DNA of 47,231 bases from CALCMJ01 sp964475415 (lineage in GTDB: Bacteria; Bacteroidota; Bacteroidia; Chitinophagales; Saprospiraceae). Made by a program: the position numbers and the translations under genes. This document shows positions 25,988 through 37,800 of this stretch, in pieces; position 1 is the first letter of the stretch; each line of letters begins with the position of its first letter. The stretch lies in contig CAYYWZ010000027.1 in NCBI GenBank assembly GCA_964475415.1, forward strand, positions 1 to 47,231. The letters run 5' to 3'. The notes below the pieces were generated by a model, which saw only the letters and a list, made by a program, of their open reading frames with translations, had not been told where the DNA came from and ran no database searches.

Positions 25988-28900
25988 TTATTTTATAAGA
26001 ATCATCTTTCTAGATAACTTCTTGTTATCTGTTATCATATTGTAATAATATACCCCTGAAGCACTACTCAACTGATCTTTATCCACTCTTATCGTATGCG
26101 TTCCTGCTGTGTAATTATCTTCTAAGGTATAAACTGTTCTTCCGTTAAGGTCAACTATAGATATCGTTACCCTTTCGTCATGAGGTATATAGAAATGGAT
26201 ATCTGTGGTTGCGTAAAATGGGTTTGGTGTATTCTGGAGTAATGCCGCTTTGTCGTCTTGAGTATATTCTAGGTTTCTATAATTAAGATCTAGAGTACTA
26301 ATCTCTAGTGCTTCGTTATAGATTTCCGCTGGAACGTTTTCGTTCATCTGCACCGCTTCGTCTAAGTACAGAGATTGAAGACCTTCTACCTCAAGTGTAA
26401 GTTTTACATCTTGGATATTATCGATAATGTTATTCCAACTTATCATTAATAATCCTTGATCATTTACTGTCCAGTTCGCTATCGTAAAATTAGGTACTGA
26501 TGCTTTCACATCTAATAAGTTAAGCTTCGTTAGGTCTAATTCTAAAGCCATCTGGAAACCTTCTATCTTATCGTTACTTATTATATCTAAATCTACTGAT
26601 ATTTGCTCTCCAGTTGATATCATAAGATTTTCTAGATCTACATTTACAACATCTTGAGATCTATTTTCTACATTGTCAGCTTGTACGTTATTAGAAACAG
26701 AACCATTGACATCACCGATTTTTACACCTATAAAGTCAGCTCCTACCTCATCTACGTAAACCTCATCTATCTCTATAGTTATAGGATATCCCCATGGGAA
26801 TGCTGGATCAGGAAATTCATGGTAGGTAGGTATAAACTTCCAAGAATCATTGTTAGGAAATTCTGTATAGATACCAAGTATAAGTTTTCTTAATTCTACT
26901 AAGTCTATCCCTGTGATATTATCTGAATTATTGATATCGGCAGCGATCAACTTATATGGTGATTCTAATGCTTGCAACCCTAAGACATGCTTCTGTATAA
27001 GAACAAGATCCAAGGTAGACACACCATTATTAGCATCATTGTTTCTAGTAGGGTGTAGAGAATACTCATTATAGTAAGATACTTCGTCAAAGGCAAACTC
27101 GCCATCATCTGTAGTCATTTCCATCATGTTATATTCTGTATCCATATTGTACAGTTCCACTTGCATGTTTTGTAAGCCTACAAGAGATTCATCCGTCACC
27201 TGACCTTCAACTCTTGCCATATTATCTGGCGTATCTTCACAAGCATCCAGGCCATTATCTTGTAACAATAAAGTTACATCACAATAGTCACTATTACCAT
27301 CTGTATCATGTACCCACATTTGTAATGGTATTGCTTGCGCTATTCCATTTTCTAAATCATTACAGTCAAAAAACATATTGCCTTGATTTCCTGCTTCATC
27401 AAATGAGAAAGTTAGATTCTCATCATCATCACATCCGTCAAAACTCTTAAAGTTAAAATCGTTGGCCCATACATTGGCAACTCCTTGCTCATCAAGTACC
27501 CATACTACCTCAGTAAGACATATCGGTGTAGGAGATTGATTATCTGTAATCGTGAAAGTCATGAAACATTGACTTACATTATCGCAATTATCTTCGGCTG
27601 TAAATATAGCTCTGTGTGTTCCTGTAGCATAAACATTACTTATCGTCTTACCATTTCCGAAATCATCATTAACTCCATTTATGTCAAGATCTACTGCCCA
27701 GGTAACTTTCAGTTGGTTATCTGGAGAACACTCATCTGTAACATCTATCGAAATGGATACTTCCCCTTCACACTCTCCTGTCGGTGGGAATGACTGTAAA
27801 GGTATACATCCTATAAATTCTGGTGGATCATTATCCGATACTAGAATCTTCTGCGTATGAGAATAATAATTTACTGGTGAACTACACCAATCTGCTATTG
27901 TCCATTTTCTCAATATTTTTACACATACATCTTCCGTATCATAGAACTTGAGATCTTCATGCGAGATGCCTACATTAGAACATGCTGAATTATCTGTAAA
28001 TAAAGGCAGGCTGTTAAGTACTTCTGGGTCTAGATCTTCATCATCACAAAGATCTGTATCCATATCTGGAGGCCATATAATATGTGCTTCTGTCAATGGA
28101 TCATTGTTTATAATATTAATTATCTGTACACAAGTTCCCCCATTTCCATTATTATCTTCTACTGTATAAGTAGCTCTTATAAATCCTATTCCACATTCAT
28201 CTAAGAATTCTTGTATTACTGGATCAGAAACATTGATTCCACAATTATCTATGGCAGTAGGATCTTCCAAGAAATCTTCATAATCTTCATCACACCCAAT
28301 CGTAACTTCTTGTGGACAGCTTATTATAGGATCTACCTTATCTTCTACAAGAACAAAAGCTTGACAGATATTAGAGTTACCTTCTGAATCCGTAACTCTC
28401 AATTCTACTGTTACATATCCTCCTACATCTTCACAACAGAAATGTACTTCTCCGTCGAAAGTTAAATCTGAAGGATTATGTGATGGTAAATCATCACACT
28501 GAGAATCAGGTCTTCTTACTTCATAAGTTAGTTCGTTATCACATGCATCCCAACTATGATCATCTATACTTGTTGCAAATACAGAAGCCCATCCGGTGCC
28601 ATCTATACTTACTACAGTATAACCTTCACATATAGCTACTGGAGGTGTTGCATCTACTACAAATACATCCTTCGTACAGAAATCATGATTTCCACATGCA
28701 TCCCAGAAATCGTATCTTATCCAGCTACAACCTACAGGTAAGTTTTCTATTATCACTTCACCGTTTGCATTAGGTGGCACTTCTATATAATCTAATTGTA
28801 AATTTGCTTCTCCTAGTGCTTGTACATCTTCTACAGATTCACACGGAATTCCGTCAGGTAAGATAGCATAACTTATAGCATAAGTAACCTCACTACAGTC

Positions 28901-29893
28901 GTATATGATTCTAGGACTATCTCCTACTCCACCAGCTCCGTTGATAGGAAGTGGTACATTATAATCCACACTGCAATCATCCGTATCAGAATCTATGAAA
29001 AAATAAGTATTTCCACAGGCTATAATAGGACCTTGAGTATCTTCTATTTTTATGGTCTGCCTATAGGTTGTATCTTCTCCTGTACACCAGTCTAGTACAT
29101 GCCATTCTCTCAATATCTTAAATCCAGCTCCACATAATGGAAAATCATAATCCTGGTAATAGTACTGAATATTAGAACAACCTATTAGCGATGGAAAACC
29201 TGTAAGCTCTGGATCTGTACTAACTTCTCCTACTATTTCTTCACAAGCTTCTACAAAATCTTCTGGAAAAACAACATTCTCTATAAGACCTTTCATCACA
29301 TGAATAGTCTGTGTACAGCTTCCTAAGTTTCCATATATATCTCTTGCCGTAAATGTTCTAGTTATTATAGATTCGTAATCACCAGTACACATAAGTACCT
29401 CTGTCGAGTCAGCAAAGCTCATACTCTCCACACCAGAACAGTCTGTTGCACTGGCCATACCGAGAGAACCTGTAGTTATAGACTCTCCACAATTGATCGT
29501 AACATTTGGTGGACAAGTCATGATTGGTGGCAACTTATCTTCGACGATAATATAGCCCCAACAAGTAAGGTTACAATTGTTAAATAATAGTGTTATACTA
29601 GCCTCTATTTGTAGACCAATATGATTAGAATTTATCATTGCATTAGGTATCAATGTTCCATCTGGCATGTATAAATTTACTTCATACTCAGAATCTGGAA
29701 AATCAGGATTCTCTAATAACATATCTGGTGTTATCAGTTCTTCACATTGATTATCCAATGAAACCTGTATACCGTCATTACATGCTAGTGTAAAGTCACA
29801 TTGTGCGTGCACACTCTGACTAAACATAAACAGTGCAAATACCATTGCTACAACTCTGCAGTTATTAGCGTATTTAAGTAAGGTATTCTTCAT
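25988..29893 (-). CDS. T9SS-sorted HYR-like / dockerin-like / cohesin-like surface protein (1301 aa)
   Basis: A secreted multidomain protein. After a signal peptide (1-30) there is a module with paired cysteines ending in TCWGYIIVEDK. Several Cys-rich HYR/Ig-like modules follow (about 95-890), with recurring marks such as PPIMTCPPNVTINC, KILREWHVLDWC and NGNGGTCVQIINI. A carboxypeptidase-regulatory-like domain lies at about 895-945. The two-repeat dockerin-like segment is at about 950-1006 (NGVSTLDLVLIQKHVLG and DINNSDNITGIDLVELRKLILG). GDVNGS sits near 1061, a cohesin-like beta domain at about 1080-1205, and a type A sorting domain from NTPNPF (about 1221) to the end. It is the fourth of four tandem paralogues. 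The ligand is unknown; adhesion or matrix formation is inferred. Confidence 0.88.
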   Translation of the reverse strand: MKNTLLKYANNCRVVAMVFALFMFSQSVHAQCDFTLACNDGIQVSLDNQCEELITPDMLLENPDFPDSEYEVNLYMPDGTLIPNAMINSNHIGLQIEASITLLFNNCNLTCWGYIIVEDKLPPIMTCPPNVTINCGESITTGSLGMASATDCSGVESMSFADSTEVLMCTGDYESIITRTFTARDIYGNLGSCTQTIHVMKGLIENVVFPEDFVEACEEIVGEVSTDPELTGFPSLIGCSNIQYYYQDYDFPLCGAGFKILREWHVLDWCTGEDTTYRQTIKIEDTQGPIIACGNTYFFIDSDTDDCSVDYNVPLPINGAGGVGDSPRIIYDCSEVTYAISYAILPDGIPCESVEDVQALGEANLQLDYIEVPPNANGEVIIENLPVGCSWIRYDFWDACGNHDFCTKDVFVVDATPPVAICEGYTVVSIDGTGWASVFATSIDDHSWDACDNELTYEVRRPDSQCDDLPSHNPSDLTFDGEVHFCCEDVGGYVTVELRVTDSEGNSNICQAFVLVEDKVDPIISCPQEVTIGCDEDYEDFLEDPTAIDNCGINVSDPVIQEFLDECGIGFIRATYTVEDNNGNGGTCVQIINIINNDPLTEAHIIWPPDMDTDLCDDEDLDPEVLNSLPLFTDNSACSNVGISHEDLKFYDTEDVCVKILRKWTIADWCSSPVNYYSHTQKILVSDNDPPEFIGCIPLQSFPPTGECEGEVSISIDVTDECSPDNQLKVTWAVDLDINGVNDDFGNGKTISNVYATGTHRAIFTAEDNCDNVSQCFMTFTITDNQSPTPICLTEVVWVLDEQGVANVWANDFNFKSFDGCDDDENLTFSFDEAGNQGNMFFDCNDLENGIAQAIPLQMWVHDTDGNSDYCDVTLLLQDNGLDACEDTPDNMARVEGQVTDESLVGLQNMQVELYNMDTEYNMMEMTTDDGEFAFDEVSYYNEYSLHPTRNNDANNGVSTLDLVLIQKHVLGLQALESPYKLIAADINNSDNITGIDLVELRKLILGIYTEFPNNDSWKFIPTYHEFPDPAFPWGYPITIEIDEVYVDEVGADFIGVKIGDVNGSVSNNVQADNVENRSQDVVNVDLENLMISTGEQISVDLDIISNDKIEGFQMALELDLTKLNLLDVKASVPNFTIANWTVNDQGLLMISWNNIIDNIQDVKLTLEVEGLQSLYLDEAVQMNENVPAEIYNEALEISTLDLNYRNLEYTQDDKAALLQNTPNPFYATTDIHFYIPHDERVTISIVDLNGRTVYTLEDNYTAGTHTIRVDKDQLSSASGVYYYNMITDNKKLSRKMILIK

Positions 29894-29939
29894 TTCTTTA
29901 ATTTTTAAATTGTATCGGTTTAATTCAATTATATCTTGA

Positions 29940-30026
29940 TTACTTAAGTAAAAGTCTGGAGTGAAGGCTTATGCCGACTTTACGCCGGCATAAGCGCGTC
30001 AATCTTAAAAACCGTTACTTAAGTAA
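29940..30026. repeat. GC-rich hairpin flanked by two copies of a 12-base palindrome
   Basis: TTACTTAAGTAA occurs at 29940-29951 and again at 30015-30026, where it forms the last codons and stop of the 1501-residue protein gene. Between them, GCTTATGCCG (29967-29976) pairs with CGGCATAAGC (29986-29995), a 10-bp stem with a 9-base loop and clearly higher GC than its surroundings. The hairpin lies between two same-strand paralogues and lacks a T-run. It may act as a transcript end, a processing site or an inserted repeat. Confidence 0.5.
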
Positions 30027-33000
30027 TATCATTTTATTTGTTGCAGTATGAGAATTAGTTTCCAACTTGTAATAGAGGATTCCTGATGCTGCGATATCTT
30101 GAGTTATAAGTGTTATCTCATTATATCCTTGCTCATAGTTTCCGTTAATTACCTTAAGAACTTTACCACTATAATCCATAACACTCAGTGTCGCTGCACC
30201 AGCTTGTGGTAAGACAAATGATACCTTTGTCTTGTGTGTAAATGGATTCGGTATATTCTGATGAAGTGTAAAAATATCATTACCCTCATTCGTTAGTCTT
30301 AATTGCATATTATAGACCTCTAGGTCATCAGATGAAGTCTCATATAGTTCAGCTCTCATATTATCATCTGCAAGTAAGATCTTTCCAGACAAGTTACTTG
30401 TCGATAATGCCTGCGCTACTACAGTAAACATAACCTCATTTTCATTTACATCTATACTTGTATTACTATTCCAGCTAATCGCTAGCTTGTCATCTAGTAT
30501 GTTGTAATGAGCCTCATTAATTTCTATCTGACCTGGCTTAATAGATTGTACCACTAAAGTTTTTCTATCAATATCCATCATCATCTGTAGACCTTCGAGC
30601 GTCATAGACTCCTGTAAATAAACAGGAATTTCTATAAGATCTCCTGATCTGAATGATTGGTCTTCGATCGCAACAGTTCTGTATTCTGCTGATCTATTCT
30701 CTATAACATGATCATTGTTTGCTTGTGCAGAGAAGTTGACATCTCCTATTTTGACAGCTACAAAATCTGATCCTATCATATCTGTATCCACCTGTGTATA
30801 ATCTATCTGCTCTACAAAAGGAAACGGAGAATTAGCATCTATAAATTCGTAAGACTTGTCTACAAATCTCCAAGACTGATTACTCGGCAATTCATTATAT
30901 AGTCCTAGTATAAGCTTTCTAAGCTCTACTAAATCTATAGCAGAAACACTTTCAGAATTGTTAGCATCTGCTGCAATAATTTTATACGGTGTATCTAACT
31001 TCTGTATTCCCAGTATATGCTTCTGGATAAGTACTAAATCTAAGGTAGAAACTCCATTAAGAGGGTTATCATTTCTAGCTGGTGATATACCGTAGTTGTT
31101 GTACATATCAAGTTCAGTGAAAGCATAAGAACCATCTATATCTGTTATATTAAATATCGGCGTCTCAGAAATAGAACTATTAAGCCTTACCTCTACACCA
31201 TCTACCATAATATCTTGTTCTGTATATACATTACCCGTTATATCAACTTTCAGACCTGTAGCAAATCCACATATATTGTTATTATCTTGTAAGATAAGAT
31301 CTGATGTACAGAAGTCTGTATTCCCAGCTTCGTCAGTTACATAAATTACAAGCTCTATAGTATCTACTATGTTACCATTCAGGTCATCACAAGTAAATTC
31401 TAAGGTAGGTACAAAGTTGTTTTCATCAAACGAATATACTAAGTCATCAGGATCAGAACAATTGTCCGTTCCTTCCTTGATAAAGTCAGTAGCCCATATT
31501 TCTACAGAACCACCATTCTCATTGATCACAGTTACAATTGCATCTCTACATATAGGTGTAGGAGCTTTAGTATCTGATATTGTAAATGTAGTTGTACAAG
31601 AACTTGTATTTCCACACTCATCTTCTACTGTCCATTCTATTGTATGTGTTCCTGTTCCGAATATGCCTTCGAAGAAGTTATCATCTCCAACGAGCATAGG
31701 ATTATTATCTACTATATAAGACCATTTCAGATCATCATTAGCTGTACAGTCATCAACCGCTTGAACTACGATACTGAACTCAGCAGTACAATCATTTTGA
31801 TCTAAGTTTGAGATATTATAATTATCACATCCTAAGGGAAATTCTGGCGCTGAATTGTTTACTACTCTGATGGTCTGTGTATACTCCCATTTTTCGTTTG
31901 TACACTCATCCCATACTCTCCATTTCCTCAAAATCTTTTTACATACTCCATCTACATAATCGAATACTACATCATCATATGTGCTTATTACCTCACTACA
32001 AGCTACATTGCTTAGTACTGGGAAATCAGAACCTGCAGGTAGATTTTCTGGATCAGCATCTGCACCTACACATCCTTCAAAGTTCTCTATATCATTTGGC
32101 CAATCGATATCATTGATATCAAAAGGATCAAGTATTTGTAAATTTAATAACTGAGAACAAGAGCTCTCATTACCTGCATCATCAGTAGCAACAAACCTTC
32201 TCAGTACCGTTGTTCCTGAGTTACATTCTGCATTACTAATAACAGGATCTAGCTCCACTACGGTTACACCACATTCGTCTGTAAAAATAGGTGTACCAAA
32301 TTGGTTAAGATTAGTTAAATCTGAATCACAATCTATAGTCCTCGAAGGTGGGCAAGAAACTAGAATTGGCGGTATATTATCTTGCACATGTACAATAACC
32401 ATACATTCGTTATTATTACCAGCAGTATCCCATACCCTTAGTCTTACTCTTACTTCGTTACCTACATCTTCACAACAAAAATGTACTTTTTCTCCCCATC
32501 CTAGTGGACCTCCACAAGGTGCTCCGTCCATTCTGATAACTTCTAGTCTATCTATAGAACAGTTATCCCAACTCCCGTCATCAAAAGATTCCACTCCAGC
32601 GTGGGCTTCTCCAAATTCGTTAAGTCCTACAAAAGTATTCAAGTCACATACAGGTACTGGCTGTTCGTGATCCACTACAGTTATTTCTATATTTCCCGTA
32701 GATGAATTTCCACAGTGATCCGTAAGTGTATAGATAATCCATACCATCTCATTGGCAACCGGAATATCTTCTATAATAAACTGACCTAGACCGAAATCAA
32801 ATCTTATTCCATCTGTAATAAAATCTGAGAAAGGATCATTAGAATCATCTACTAACTTATACCCTACTTCATAAAACCACTCACCACACTCTTCTACAAA
32901 AAGAGGAGCAGGCACGATGATATCTGAAATACATGTATGCGAAGCAGCTGATACAGTCATGTCATCCGGCATTGTTATAAACACTGGAGGTTGTGTATCA

Positions 33001-34520
33001 TCTACAACTATAAATTGCTCAAATTCTAGAGGTAATTCCTCTGAACAGATATCTTTTATTTTCCATTTTCTTATTAGCTTATAGGTTACCTCACTACAAC
33101 CAGGTAGCTCGATATCTTCGTATTCCACTGTAACGTTAGCACAGAAAACACCTTCTGGGTAACCCGTAAAGTCTGGTGAAGGATATCCTGAATCAAGTGT
33201 TGGGAAATTATCACAGGCTTCTAGAGATGGATTTCCTCCAGGCTTCAAGTCATCAAAATGTGGAGGCCATACTATATTAGATGTAAGATCTGCTCTCTCG
33301 ACACTTATCTTCTGAGAACAAGAACTTGTATTTCCCTTATCATCTGTAATAATCCATACTCTATTAAATATAGAACCAAATGGACCATCACATAAAGTAT
33401 GATCTGCAAACTCATCTACAAAGGTAAGTGTAGCATCTCCACAGAAATCAAAATCTGGTAAAAGATAATTACCCGGAGAAGTCTCAATAACTTCTGTTCC
33501 CATAGGAAGTGGCAAGCCTGAAATTTCAGGATCTGCTGATTCATCACACTCTAGTGTAACATCGTTAGGACACATAAGAGAAGGAGCTGATTTGTCCTCT
33601 ACTATGATGGTACCCCAACAAGAATTTCCGCTACAGTTCTGTATTACAGTAACTTGTATCGGTCTGTCTAGGTAATCATGTGTCACCATATTATTATCCA
33701 GGATTTCTCCTGTCTCTACATCTATAAGTAATATATCGTAAGCATCATTTGTTAATAGATCATTTCCTTCGATAATCATATCTGCATCTACCTGCAGCTC
33801 GCACTGACCATTAAGAGAAATTTGTACACTATTATTACATGCTATCTGAGACGCGTTTAAGCCAGAAGCAACCGTAATATCATAATCGATATCAAAATCA
33901 CATCCATCCGCACTAGTTCCCTGAGCGTTCAGTACATATGTACCAGTTGTGCTTCCCCAATCAATAAATCTACCAGTAGTATTAAATGGAACAGAAGAAC
34001 CATCTGCAGGTAATGCAGGTGTAATTGTCCAGCTAACAGCACCTATAACATCGGTAGTCAATGTGTAAGCTATCCCTCCTGTATTAGTACATAGATAGGA
34101 ATCACCTTCTATCTCAGTATAACGACAAATAGAGCTTGTTGAAAAATCAAACAAGTCTCCATTGACTCTAACTAATACAGAAGAATTGAATCCTCCACGG
34201 CGAAATCCTACCATACTAGTAGGAGAATCTATTGGGAACATTCCAGAACCTGCTGGATCTTCATCTAACACCAAATTAGGTGTAAAATTAATAGGCACAG
34301 GAGTAATAGATGTGTAAAAGTTAGTGGTACTTACAAGTACAACCTCATCTCCTGGATCAGCATCAATAATTAGTCTCTGTGTAAAAAATTCTTCATCTGG
34401 TAAGCATCCACATTCTTCGACACTCAATGCAACCTGTGCATTTGTGGCGTGTGTAACTAAGACAAAAAAACAGAAAAAACTAATTACTCTACCTAATCGT
34501 GTAAGTAACGGTTTAATCAT
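30015..34520 (-). CDS. T9SS-sorted HYR-like / dockerin-like / cohesin-like surface protein (1501 aa)
   Basis: This is the largest of the four paralogues. A signal peptide (1-28, ending THATNAQ) is followed by an N-terminal domain of about 190 residues with no counterpart in the 1301-residue copy. The shared module ending NSCWGTIIVEDKSAPSL follows, then a long series of Cys-rich HYR-like modules (about 300-1110). A peptidase-regulatory-like domain lies at about 1105-1145 and dockerin-like repeats at about 1148-1205 (NGVSTLDLVLIQKHILG; DANNSESVSAIDLVELRKLILG). GDVNFS sits near 1258, a cohesin-like domain at about 1280-1405 (RSGDLIEIPVYLQESMTLEG), and a type A sorting domain from NIPNPFTHKTKVSF (about 1424) to the end. 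The mature protein should be cell-surface bound or released by T9SS. Confidence 0.88.
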   Translation of the reverse strand: MIKPLLTRLGRVISFFCFFVLVTHATNAQVALSVEECGCLPDEEFFTQRLIIDADPGDEVVLVSTTNFYTSITPVPINFTPNLVLDEDPAGSGMFPIDSPTSMVGFRRGGFNSSVLVRVNGDLFDFSTSSICRYTEIEGDSYLCTNTGGIAYTLTTDVIGAVSWTITPALPADGSSVPFNTTGRFIDWGSTTGTYVLNAQGTSADGCDFDIDYDITVASGLNASQIACNNSVQISLNGQCELQVDADMIIEGNDLLTNDAYDILLIDVETGEILDNNMVTHDYLDRPIQVTVIQNCSGNSCWGTIIVEDKSAPSLMCPNDVTLECDESADPEISGLPLPMGTEVIETSPGNYLLPDFDFCGDATLTFVDEFADHTLCDGPFGSIFNRVWIITDDKGNTSSCSQKISVERADLTSNIVWPPHFDDLKPGGNPSLEACDNFPTLDSGYPSPDFTGYPEGVFCANVTVEYEDIELPGCSEVTYKLIRKWKIKDICSEELPLEFEQFIVVDDTQPPVFITMPDDMTVSAASHTCISDIIVPAPLFVEECGEWFYEVGYKLVDDSNDPFSDFITDGIRFDFGLGQFIIEDIPVANEMVWIIYTLTDHCGNSSTGNIEITVVDHEQPVPVCDLNTFVGLNEFGEAHAGVESFDDGSWDNCSIDRLEVIRMDGAPCGGPLGWGEKVHFCCEDVGNEVRVRLRVWDTAGNNNECMVIVHVQDNIPPILVSCPPSRTIDCDSDLTNLNQFGTPIFTDECGVTVVELDPVISNAECNSGTTVLRRFVATDDAGNESSCSQLLNLQILDPFDINDIDWPNDIENFEGCVGADADPENLPAGSDFPVLSNVACSEVISTYDDVVFDYVDGVCKKILRKWRVWDECTNEKWEYTQTIRVVNNSAPEFPLGCDNYNISNLDQNDCTAEFSIVVQAVDDCTANDDLKWSYIVDNNPMLVGDDNFFEGIFGTGTHTIEWTVEDECGNTSSCTTTFTISDTKAPTPICRDAIVTVINENGGSVEIWATDFIKEGTDNCSDPDDLVYSFDENNFVPTLEFTCDDLNGNIVDTIELVIYVTDEAGNTDFCTSDLILQDNNNICGFATGLKVDITGNVYTEQDIMVDGVEVRLNSSISETPIFNITDIDGSYAFTELDMYNNYGISPARNDNPLNGVSTLDLVLIQKHILGIQKLDTPYKIIAADANNSESVSAIDLVELRKLILGLYNELPSNQSWRFVDKSYEFIDANSPFPFVEQIDYTQVDTDMIGSDFVAVKIGDVNFSAQANNDHVIENRSAEYRTVAIEDQSFRSGDLIEIPVYLQESMTLEGLQMMMDIDRKTLVVQSIKPGQIEINEAHYNILDDKLAISWNSNTSIDVNENEVMFTVVAQALSTSNLSGKILLADDNMRAELYETSSDDLEVYNMQLRLTNEGNDIFTLHQNIPNPFTHKTKVSFVLPQAGAATLSVMDYSGKVLKVINGNYEQGYNEITLITQDIAASGILYYKLETNSHTATNKMILLK

Positions 34521-34843
34521 CGATCTCGGATTTTATTTAAAATGTATAATTCGTTTTTGCTCGCAAAAAGCAGTTTATTTCTATTCCACTTTTTTTGTAA
34601 CACTTATACAAATACCAATATCTATTCCAAAAGGATGATCACATTAACCTTATATTTAATGTGTTTTTATATGATAAAAAATGATAATTTATAAAGAATT
34701 GTAGGTCTTCATTTTAATAGAAAAATAGTCGATCTATTTATTTTACGATTTTTAGGTCAAATTTTCACAGAAATAGCAATTCTGGTTAGAATAGCTAATG
34801 AATCTTTGAGAAAGAGATAGAATTCATATAAGTCAATAGATGT
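34521..34843. other. 323-base intergenic region between surface protein genes
   Basis: No gene is visible. CACATTAA (34640-34647) pairs with TTAATGTG (34656-34663) and is followed by TTTTT, a weak plus-strand terminator-like hairpin although no plus-strand gene precedes it. Near 34553-34568 TTTTTGC and GCAAAAA form a small palindrome in the leader of the 1501-residue protein gene. No TAnnTTTG box was found. Confidence 0.4.
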
Positions 34844-37800
34844 CTATTCGAAGGAAATTGGGAGTTTTTTACTCTGATAAAAGTCCTTACCTTTTATGGT
34901 TAAAATTGCGATTTGAGCAATAGATAAACTATGGATATCTAGCGCTATTTCATGGCCAGATACATATCCTGACACCTTTTTGCTAGCTATAATTTTACCG
35001 TCTAGCGTATATAATTGTATGCTCAAATCTTGATCTTCTATATCATTTAGAGTGAAAACAACCTGATTTCCATTCTGATAAACAATAGAAATTGGTGCAG
35101 CGGCTGTGGAACCCTCAGTATTATGACCTATCCTTTTCTTATAGTTTATTTCTACTTCGCCGTCTTCTGTATAATAACGATGATCTAAGCGATTTGAGAT
35201 AGCAAATTGTGTTGGATCCTCTATTGAGAGGGAAAGAAAAGGTTCTTCTGAATCCCAATACAAGACAGTACTATTTGTCCAACTTAATCGTACAAGTCCA
35301 TCTATGATAGAATAATGACGCTCATCAAAATTGGGAAGTTTGCTATTTACAAATTGTACATTCTCTCCTACTTCAAAACTTAATTGCAAGCCTGTTATGT
35401 CCTGCTGCTCAGTGAAATGGAAATTTATTTTATTTGTTTCGTCATCATATTCTAGTTTTACATTATCCTTATTGGTACGGAATTTCACATCACCATTTCC
35501 TGAAGAAAAACTAGCAGATCCATTGACATCTCCTTGTTTAACAGCTATAAGATGTAGCGAATCCATAGCACTACTTGCACGTATATAATGCTCATTGGAA
35601 AGTAACCACGGATCATGAGCGGCAATAGTATCTATACGCTTCACATACCTCCAAGGCTTATATGGATTAGGAAAACTATCTAATTTTCCTAGAATCAATT
35701 TTCTTATTGTAACAAGATCTACTCCTGTTACAGACTCAGAGCCATTGACATCAGCAGCTAGTAAGTTGTAATTAGATGTGAATGGTATAGTTCCTAAAAT
35801 ATGATTTTGTATAAGTAGAATGTCAAGCGTAGAAACACCTTTCAAATAAGAGTCATCCTTAGAAAACTGGAGATCATATTGTAGATTCTCTACTAGCGAT
35901 GGCACAACGAATGTAGAATTATCTAAAAAAACACCTTCAGAATAATCTTCTATAGCTGCTTCTAAGTATAGCTGCACTTCTGCTGTCTGCTCTAGATTAG
36001 AGTTAAGTATTGTACCATATAGTTCAGCCGAGAATACACCATCTTCACAGTGATCTCCATTATCCTGTACAACAAATTCTACTGTACAGAATTCCTGATT
36101 GCCCGCCTCATCTGTATACCATACTTGTAGGTCAAATGCCTCTGCTACACCGTTAGCTAGATCATCACAGGTAAATTCTAAAAAGTCAATCTGCTCATCA
36201 GGGGCAAAAGAAATATTTATATTTTCAAAATCGGTACAGTTGTCTGAAGTATTCAACTCAAAGTCTGTTGCCCAAATCTCTGTTGGCTCATTTTCAGATA
36301 TCACGGAAGTGATAGAAGATATGCAATACGGTGTCGGAGCTTTGCAATCTATAACAGTAATATCTTGCTCGCAGAAACTTATATTCCCACACTTGTCCTC
36401 TACCGTCCAATGCACTGTTGCAATACCAGGCTCCATGTAAAAATTAAACGTAGCAGCGTTTCCTGTCTTCTCAAAACTACCATCTCTATCTACGTCTAAC
36501 TTGTAACCGTAGACAAGGTTTTCAGTCTGAGTACAATCATCAGAACCTAGAGTTGTAAATGTAAAAATTTGGCCACAACTAGATGAAGTAATACATAATT
36601 CTAATGCTTCACAATTATCTACAAACTCCGGATCAACATCATTTTGTAATTTTATAATCTGTTCGTAATGCCATATCCCTGAATTCTGATCATCTTCGAA
36701 CTGGCACCAATCTACAACAGTCCAACTCCTGATAACTTTAAGACAAGCTTCTGGCGTAAAAAAGAAAACCTGATCTATATAGCTACTTGAAACCAAAGCA
36801 CAACTAGCAACATCTAAGGTCGGCACTCCAGTAATAGTAGGGTCCGTCTGTGTTGTATCGCAACCTATGTTTTCGTAATCAGATGGCCATTCTATATCTT
36901 CATATTGGAAACTATCTCCATTTAGAATAGTAATTGTCTGATGACAAGAATTACTGTTTCCAAATGAATCTACTGCAGTAAAGTAACGATACAATGTTCC
37001 TTCATCACAATTGATATCTAAGTAAGTGCTATCGCTCAAACTATAACCACAATTATCTGTAACGTAACCATCCCCTCCTACTACCCCATTATTATAAGCA
37101 TCATAAATGGTAATTGCCTGGATGGAATCTATATGCGTAGCTACTTTCCCAAAATCATTGTAATCATAAGTACTGTTAAACAATTGACAACTTATAGTTA
37201 GGTCTGAAGGACAGTTAAGCGTAGGAGCTAACTTATCATCTATGGTAACCATAACCATACAAAAATTAGATAAACCCTGCATATCGGTTGCTCTTAATTC
37301 GACTAACACAGTATCTCCTATTTCTTCACAACAAAAAGTTACAGCAGGTACAAAATCTAAATTTCCATAACAAACGTCTGTCATTTTTCTCGCATCAAAA
37401 GTAAGCGAACTGCAATTATCATAACTTCCATTATCGAAATCTTCTGCTAGAATTAGTCCTGTTCCACTTTGTCCCAGAGATAACTGGAAGTCTTCTTTAC
37501 AGACCATATTCGGAGGACTAAGATCCTGTACGATGAGAATAGAAGTACAAAGGCTTATATTATTACAAACATCTTCCGCTTTCCACTCTAGCGTATACAT
37601 TCCGACCGTTAGATTAGGCAATGATAAATTTGGTGAGCTAATATCTAATTCTATATCTATAATATTGACACCTGAATAGATAACGCAAGATAAACTCCAA
37701 TCAGAACAATTATCAGAAATAATTGGTATCTCTACAGATTGATCTGATATATTACAATTGTGATTATCCACTGTAACTACATATTCTTCTATGCAAATAA

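Noticed and set aside
26654..28741. Several plus-strand open frames inside the 1301-residue surface protein gene
   Set aside because: They are antisense shadows with odd compositions (Tyr/His/Ile-rich) and no start signals or family motifs.
31369..32116. Plus-strand frames inside the 1501-residue protein gene
   Set aside because: Antisense shadows of repetitive coding sequence; no recognisable domain.
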